DNA of 64,000 nt from Perognathus longimembris pacificus. Lineage: Eukaryota; Chordata; Mammalia; Rodentia; Heteromyidae. The notes beneath the pieces were generated by a model. That model saw only the letters and a program-made list of their open reading frames with translations. It searched no databases and had not been told where the DNA came from. The stretch lies in contig NC_063161.1 of NCBI RefSeq assembly GCF_023159225.1, positions 119,450,958 to 119,514,957 on the forward strand, read 5' to 3'. This document shows positions 58,389-64,000 of this stretch, one piece after another. Both the position numbers and the translations under genes were made by a program. Each line of letters begins with the position of its first letter. The stretch's first letter is position 1.

Positions 58389-59698
58389 AAAGTAGTTTCA
58401 ATTAATACAATGGAAACAGTCAAACATGACCTGTTTGTGGAGTGCAGGAGTCAGTGTGGTAGATAATGTGTGGCTTAGAAGAAGTGCATGTCACTGGGCC
58501 TCAGAGAGGGTCTGATCCTGCCCGTCTTTGCTTGGCTATTTTCTTGGGGAAAGGAACCCAAAAAAGCTAGAAGCCTGTCTGCTTTTTATCATAGGTGCTC
58601 CTGGGCAAGGAAATCCTGGCATACCGCTGTTGTGGCTGTCTTGGCCACTAGGTGACACTAGTGTGCCTTCCGTCCATTGAGCGGTGGAGGCAAGGTCTGG
58701 AGCTGGGGGTAGAGGAAGAAGTGGGTCTTGGGGTGAGTGGAACTTGAACTCACCATTGTATTAGAGATGATCAAGTGCTGTGTGGGAGGTGTGACAGAAA
58801 AGCAGGATGAGACTATATGGTATTTTCCATGTAACTTCTATACACCTTGTTCTGTTGTCCTAAGGGAATAAATAGTCTGTCTTCTTTCTAATGAGAAAGC
58901 AAAGGCTTTTGGGATACCTGAAGCTATTCTCTGGCCTCAGTGGACCTCAGAGCCAACGGGAAGGAAGGAACCATCTGGTCAGTGCTCAACTTGAAGTCTA
59001 ACTGCTTCATCTTCTCTGAAGTCATCCAAGGTCACCCAAGAAGAAAAACTGGTCTCAAAGCAAGAAGGGTGGACAGACACTGAGTCCCTAGCACTGTCAC
59101 CCACTTCTGATGTGACTTGGGGGAGGGGGCACTCAGCCTCTACCCCCAGTACCTGGGCCACATGGAAAATAAAACCTGATGTACATCTTTGCGACCTTTT
59201 TACTCTTGTTTTGGAGCTTGTAGTTCTCTGGGAGCACAGTGAGTAAAAAGGGCTTAAATACTTGCTAAGTGACTGAGTACTTGAATTGAGAGTTACTAAT
59301 GTGGACGGGGAAGACCTAGGTTTTCTTTCCAGGTGGGAAAATTAGAGCACTGTTTACCTTTTAGATGGGTGATAGGTAAGTTCATATCAATTCAGTGGAT
59401 CATATTTGGTTGAACATTATTGTAGGTGTTTCTTTGAGGTGAGGATGTGTTTGGATGACTTTGAGTTAAGTAGATTGCCCTCCACAATATAGGTGGGTCT
59501 CATTCAATTAGTTGAAGCCCTAAACCAACCAATCAACCAACCAATCAAAACACTGGCCTTTCCTGAGTAGGAGAAATGCTCCAGCAGAAGGCTATTAGAC
59601 TTCTGTCACACCTGCTCTTTTGGGTTTTGCTTCTCATACTGGAGTATCAGCTCTCCTTGGTCTCCAGTCTCCTGGCCAAGACTAGAAATTATGTCATT
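58389..59698. other. Intergenic, no gene seen
   Basis: 1.3 kb without recognised repeats, except a short (aacc/aatc)n-like run near 59522-59547. No coding signal I can support. An AATAAA is at about 59166. Confidence 0.45.
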
Positions 59699-59699
59699 G

Positions 59700-59905
59700 A
59701 GCCAGGAGCCAGTGGCTGACATCTGTAACACCTGATAATCAAGATCCTGAGATCTGAGGATCTTGGTTCAAAGCCAGCCGAGGCAGAAAAGGCCATGAGA
59801 CTTTTATCCCCAATTAACCACCAGAAAACAGCCTTGAGCAAAAGAGCTCTCAGGGGTACTGCCCAGACCCCAAGTTCAAGCCCCAGGACTGACAAGAAAT
59901 AAAGA
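59700..59905 (+). mobile_element. 7SL-headed Geo SINE, sense, internally deleted
   Basis: gccaggagccagtggctgac, tgagatctgaggatcttggt, linker ccccaattaaccaccag, then directly gccttgagcaaaagagctct and gttcaagccccaggactgac. The start of Geo is missing. Confidence 0.88.
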
Positions 59906-60035
59906 AATTACATCCTTGGCCTTTCTGTGTATCCTGCCAGTCCCTCTGCAGATTCTAGATTTAGTAGTTCCTATAATCCTGTGAGCCAATTCTTTCTAAT
60001 CAATCTTTTTCTCTCTAAGCCTTCTGTTGGTTCTG

Positions 60036-60320
60036 GTCTTTCTTTCTCTTTCTCTCTTTTTCCCTTCCTTAGTTCCTTTGTTCCTTCGTTCCTTCATTTT
60101 TTCATTCGTTCGTTCCTTCCTTCCCTTCCTTCCTTTCTTCCTTCCCAGTCTAGGGGCCTGAGCACTGTCCCTGACTTCTTTTTGCTCAAAGCTAGCACTC
60201 TACCATTTGAACCACAGCACCACTTCTGGCCTTTTCTGTTTATGTGGTGCTGAGGAATTGAATCCAGGGCTTCATGAATGTTAGGTAAGCACTCTACCAC
60301 TAAGCCATAGTCCCAGCCCC
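60036..60320 (-). mobile_element. IDL-Geo SINE, antisense, with CTTT/CCTT tail
   Basis: Pyrimidine units (60038-60147) lead into cagtctaggggcctgagcac ... catagtcccagcccc. tggttctg at 60028-60035 and 60321-60328 encloses both SINE and repeat, so the repeat is the expanded tail. Confidence 0.88.
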
Positions 60321-60328
60321 TGGTTCTG

Positions 60329-61570
60329 TTTCTCTGGAGAGCCTTCATACAGGTGGTCGGGAGAAGTAATTAACAGTACAGTTTAAAGCTACTACTCGGA
60401 GAGTAATCAGCCCAGCCAGTACTAAAGTACCCAGTAGATGCCCAGCAAATGTTTCTCAGTTGTTACAGTCAAGCATTAAATAGGCAGTGAAGGAGAGGAA
60501 GGCTTCCTCCACTGGAGTGGGAAATCCCTTGGCCAGTGTGCCAATGTCCCCAACATGGAATGGTTCATGTGGTTTCTGTAATGTGAATACTTCTCTGTCT
60601 TGCTTTCAGTCTCCTGCTTGCAACGAGAGGCTTTGGGCTCTTTATTCCATCACTAATCGCTTTCAGGTGGGGAAGAGTGGGAAGACATTAATTCTCTCCT
60701 CCTCCCTTCATCAATAGTCTTTATTAAGCCACACGTGTGTTTGGAGCCTGAAGGGTGAGAAAGTGGGAACATTATACTTCTGCAGGCACACGAGACTTCG
60801 ACTCAGTGCTTCCTACCAGTTGATAGCAATTAGTAGAATTATTTTTAGCCTATGTGAAATCCTTCTTGTCCCAAGTGCACTTTCAAGATCTAGAATGCTT
60901 TGTGACTGTTTTCACTTTTCTCCCTAGGTATAACGAACATTACAATAAAAACTCATACTATTGCATTTTGGTCACTTCAAAATACTATTTTACTACTTGG
61001 AGCATGGCCTCCTATGTATTAGTTTTCAATACTCAGTGCAACATCCCAGGATATTATGAGCTTAATAGGTTAAAAAAGAATCTGTTCACTGTCTTCTAAT
61101 TCTGCAGCTGAGAAGTCTGGGCATCATTGAGCTGGTTGCTCTGCTCTGGTCTTAGGACACTGATACCAAGGTGTTGGCCCAGCTGCTTCTTGTCAGGAAC
61201 TCTGCTCCTTTGTAGGGTCATTCTGTTTGTTGTTAGGGTTCAGTCCTTGGGGTAGAGGATTTGGGATTCTGTTTACTTGCTGGCTGTCAGCTAAGGCATG
61301 CTCTTATTTCCTGAGGCCATGACTCAGAGCCTTGCTGCATGGCTTTCTCCATAGGCCTCCACTCTCATGCTCTGAGTATCTCTTGGCTTAGAGTCAATCC
61401 CTTTCAAGGGCTCAGCTGCTTAGGGTAAGCTAAGTAGGATAATCACCTTTTTATTACTTCAAAGTCAACTGATTAGGGACCCCAATTACATCAGAAAAAT
61501 CCTTCTGGCACGCAATGTAACAATTGTAGGAATTGATGTCCATCATATCTGTAAGTTATACTCGCAATCA
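60329..61570. other. Intergenic, no gene seen
   Basis: 1.2 kb without recognised repeats. Frames at 60487-60717 and 60854-61099 have no recognisable domain and no homology I can claim. Confidence 0.45.
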
Positions 61571-61578
61571 TGGAAGTG

Positions 61579-61822
61579 ATTTTTTTTTTTTGCGGGGGAG
61601 GGGCTGATCATGAGGCTTGAACTCAATGTCTAGGCTCAGTCCCTAAGGTTCTCTACTCAAGGCCTAGCACTCAACTACTTGGAGCACAGTTCCATTTCCA
61701 GTTTTCTGGTGGTTGAGTCTTAGGGACTTTCCTGCCCAGGATGGCTTACAACTGTGGATCCTCTGATCTCAGCCTCCTGAGTAGCTAGGATTACAGACGT
61801 GGGCCACCAGCACACAGCAGAA
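61579..61822 (-). mobile_element. 7SL-headed Geo SINE, antisense
   Basis: gatcatgaggcttgaactca, tagcactcaactacttggag, then a shortened linker and gagtagctaggattacagac. Confidence 0.85.
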
Positions 61823-61913
61823 ATGATTTTTTTAAAGATAGTAATTTGGATTGAACTAAGAGCCTTGTTCTGTCTAGGCAAGTGCTCTACCACTTGAATC
61901 ATGTTCTCAGCCT
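61823..61913 (-). mobile_element. ID-like monomer, antisense
   Basis: taatttggattgaactaaga, gtctaggcaagtgctctacc and catgttctcagcc form a lone inverted ID monomer. Confidence 0.6.
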
Positions 61914-61929
61914 TCTCTCTCAGTTTTGT

Positions 61930-62143
61930 TTTTATTTATTTATTTTTTTGGCCAGTCCTGGGGCTTGGACTCAGGGCCTGAGCACTGTCCCTGGCTTCTT
62001 TTTGCTCAAGGCTAGCACTCTGCCACTTGAGCCACAGCGCCACTTCTGGCCATTTTCTGTATATGTGGTGCTTGGGAATCGAACCCAGGGCCTCATGTAT
62101 ATGAGGCAGGCACTCTTGCCACTAGGCCATATCCACAGCCCCT
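61930..62143 (-). mobile_element. IDL-Geo SINE, antisense, young
   Basis: ggccagtcctggggcttgga to ggccatatccacagccc. Perfect 15-bp duplication ctctctcagttttgt at 61915-61929 and 62144-62158. Confidence 0.95.
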
Positions 62144-62158
62144 CTCTCTCAGTTTTGT

Positions 62159-62640
62159 GAGAGGGGATTATTCACTGAGGGACAGATGTCACAAGCATTA
62201 CAAACTGGGTGACTGACACAACAGAAATGTATGTCCTTGCACTCTGGAGGCCAGAAAGTTGAGATCAGGGGGCAGTGGGTTGGTTCCTTCTGTGGGTAGT
62301 GAAGACTTTTCCATGGCTCTTCCTACTTCAGGTGGTTGGCTGACCATCTCTGGCATTGCTTGGGGTGTGAAAGCATTGCCTGATCTCTGCCCTCATCTTC
62401 ACATGTGTTCAAAAATGGGCTTAGATCTCCCCCTTTAGCAGGACAGAAGTCACCTTGGATTAGGGGGTCAGCAAGTGAACCAGCTGCATCTGCAGTGGCC
62501 CTGTTGCCAAACAAAGTCATGTTCTGAGATACTGAGGGTCAGGACTCAAACACAGGAATATGGAAAATCCAGTACCTCTGAGAGGAAGGCTGTGTCTTAG
62601 AATCATTTTCAAATCATTGCTTCTGGAATCCTCCTTATGT
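62159..62640. other. Intergenic, no gene seen
   Basis: No recognised repeat or coding signal. Confidence 0.5.
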
Positions 62641-62647
62641 AGTCTGT

Positions 62648-62746
62648 CCCTTCCTTCCTTCCTTCCTTCCTTCCTTCCTTCCTTCCTTCCTTCCTTCCTT
62701 CCTTCCTTCCTTCCTTCCTTCCTTCCTTCCTTCTTTCCTTCCTTTA
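62648..62746. repeat. (CCTT)n microsatellite
   Basis: An almost perfect (cctt)n run, followed directly by the antisense SINE at 62747 in its tail position. Confidence 0.95.
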
Positions 62747-62957
62747 TATTGGGGCTTGAACTCAGGGCCTGGGCACTGTTCCTGAGCTGTTTTGCTTTAG
62801 GCTAGCACTCTACCACTTTGAGTTACAGCTCCACTTCTGGTTTTCTAGTGGTTAATTGGAGTAAGAGGCTCAAGGACTGGCTTCAAACTACAATCTTCAG
62901 GTCGCAGCCTCCTGAGTAGCTGGGATTATAGGTGTGAGCCACCAGAGCCCAGCTCTA
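62747..62957 (-). mobile_element. 7SL-headed Geo SINE, antisense
   Basis: ttggggcttgaactcagggc, ctaccactttgagttacagc, linker gtggttaattggagtaagag, head gggattataggtgtgagcca. Confidence 0.88.
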
Positions 62958-63670
62958 GAATTGTTTTCTATAGGACGGGTATCAAGGTTGTCACATGAGC
63001 CAAACTCTAGTGCAAGTGGCAGTGTTCTACTAACCTAAATTCTTGCATTGCATCTTAAAAATAGCCCATCTTTTTCACTCCTGTTCTCAGTTGCTACAGG
63101 GTCTCCACATGTGGTGTGGAGGTGGCCTCCCATCTCCAGAGTGAAGTCATCCCTATGGATAGCTGAGTGTGTCCAGAGTCTGAGTCTAGAGTCATGACCA
63201 CTATCACATGGTATGTAGGCCACAGGTTAGCAGTGGCCGTCTTACCTGCCATCCCATCCTGCCATGCTGTTCCTATGATTGGTCCATGTCCTGCACCTTT
63301 TCTGCTGTATCACACACCTTAGGTTCATGGAATCTTCTTGTACCACTTAAGCCTTTGTGGGTCTCAGTGCTTGCATCTGTTGAGCGTAGAAAACAGAGCC
63401 TACTTCCTTAAGCAGTGTGACCGGCTAGAATCAGAGTGACCATAGCCAGCCCTCAACTGACTTGAGCTTTCATTTTGCCCTCATCCTAATGCAACAGTCT
63501 GCTTGCTAGAAATGTCTGAGGTGGTTTGAAAAGAAAGAAGTGGGGTTTCATTCCTACCCCTGGAGATTCTGACAGGATATTTTCAAGTTTCCTAGATGAT
63601 TCTGGGGCAGAGTTTGACAAATTGCCCCAGCAAACTGCCTGTTTTGTTTGTTTTTAAATAGACTTCCATT
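62958..63670. other. Intergenic, no gene seen
   Basis: No recognised repeat or coding signal. Confidence 0.5.
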
Positions 63671-63679
63671 TCTTTCATT

Positions 63680-63960
63680 ATTATTAATTTACTTTATTGT
63701 TAGCATGGAGGTGATATACAGAGGGATTACAATGACATGAGTCAGGTAATGAGTGCATTTCCTCTCACACAGTGTCTTCTATTCCCTCACTCCCAGTTCC
63801 TCCCTCCCGTCTCCACCCACGAGTTGTGGAATTCACTTTCATCAGTGTCCAATGAGCTCCACTGTGCACTTTTCATCCCTTTTCTCTCCAGTTATGTACC
63901 CTCCTCTGAACCCTTCTGAAGGTATACACTTGAATATACCATATATGAGGAAAAACACAC
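63680..63960 (-). mobile_element. L1 3' end, antisense
   Basis: actttattgttagcatggag, gtgatatacagagggattac, atgagtcaggtaatgagtgc, then gagttgtggaattcactttc, the L1 3'-UTR lineage also seen at 55110 and 56016. It may extend past the window. Confidence 0.7.
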
Positions 63961-64000
63961 AAAATCACCAAAAATGAAGACTTTAAATTAAAAAAAAGAG

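Overview
This is mammalian nuclear DNA, almost certainly from a rodent of the superfamily Geomyoidea (pocket mice, kangaroo rats, pocket gophers). The main evidence is dozens of copies of a two-part SINE. Its left half is an ID/tRNA-Ala-like monomer, and its right half is a second monomer (A-box-like tggctcaagtgg, core agagtgctagccttgagc). This matches the IDL-Geo SINE described from Geomyoidea. I cannot name the species.

The only host protein gene I can support is ACER2 (alkaline ceramidase 2) on the + strand. Its coding sequence is complete in six exons: 16755-16862, 28399-28513, 29239-29380, 38464-38601, 45427-45564 and 48873-49059. All five introns have GT-AG ends. The exons join in frame to 828 nt, giving 275 residues plus stop, the usual ACER2 length. 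A CpG-rich promoter region surrounds exon 1 (about 16400-17340). A 3' UTR follows the stop, with a candidate AATAAA at 50459-50464.

Layout. 1-1777: intergenic DNA with SINEs. 1778-8946: a solo gammaretrovirus-like (ERV1-type) LTR split by an almost full-length antisense L1 of about 6.7 kb (1963-8664) with broken ORF1 and ORF2. 8951-16400: SINEs, an old L1 ORF2 relic (about 10225-11180) and a (GA)n/(GAAG)n satellite. 16400-50480: ACER2, with introns full of IDL-Geo and 7SL/B1-headed SINEs, simple repeats and several 5'-truncated L1s. 50480-64000: downstream intergenic DNA with more of the same, including a G-rich L1 3' end (57450-57989), an imperfect minisatellite (57190-57400) and several L1 3'-UTR relics. 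No second host gene was recognised.

I found no new biochemical system. The items most worth a second look are: (i) a modular SINE family in which the same Geo right monomer is joined to either an ID-like or a 7SL/B1-like left monomer; (ii) SINE tails grown into microsatellites of up to about 330 bp, shown by target-site duplications that enclose both; and (iii) the nested LTR/L1 insertion with its 53-bp LTR repeats.
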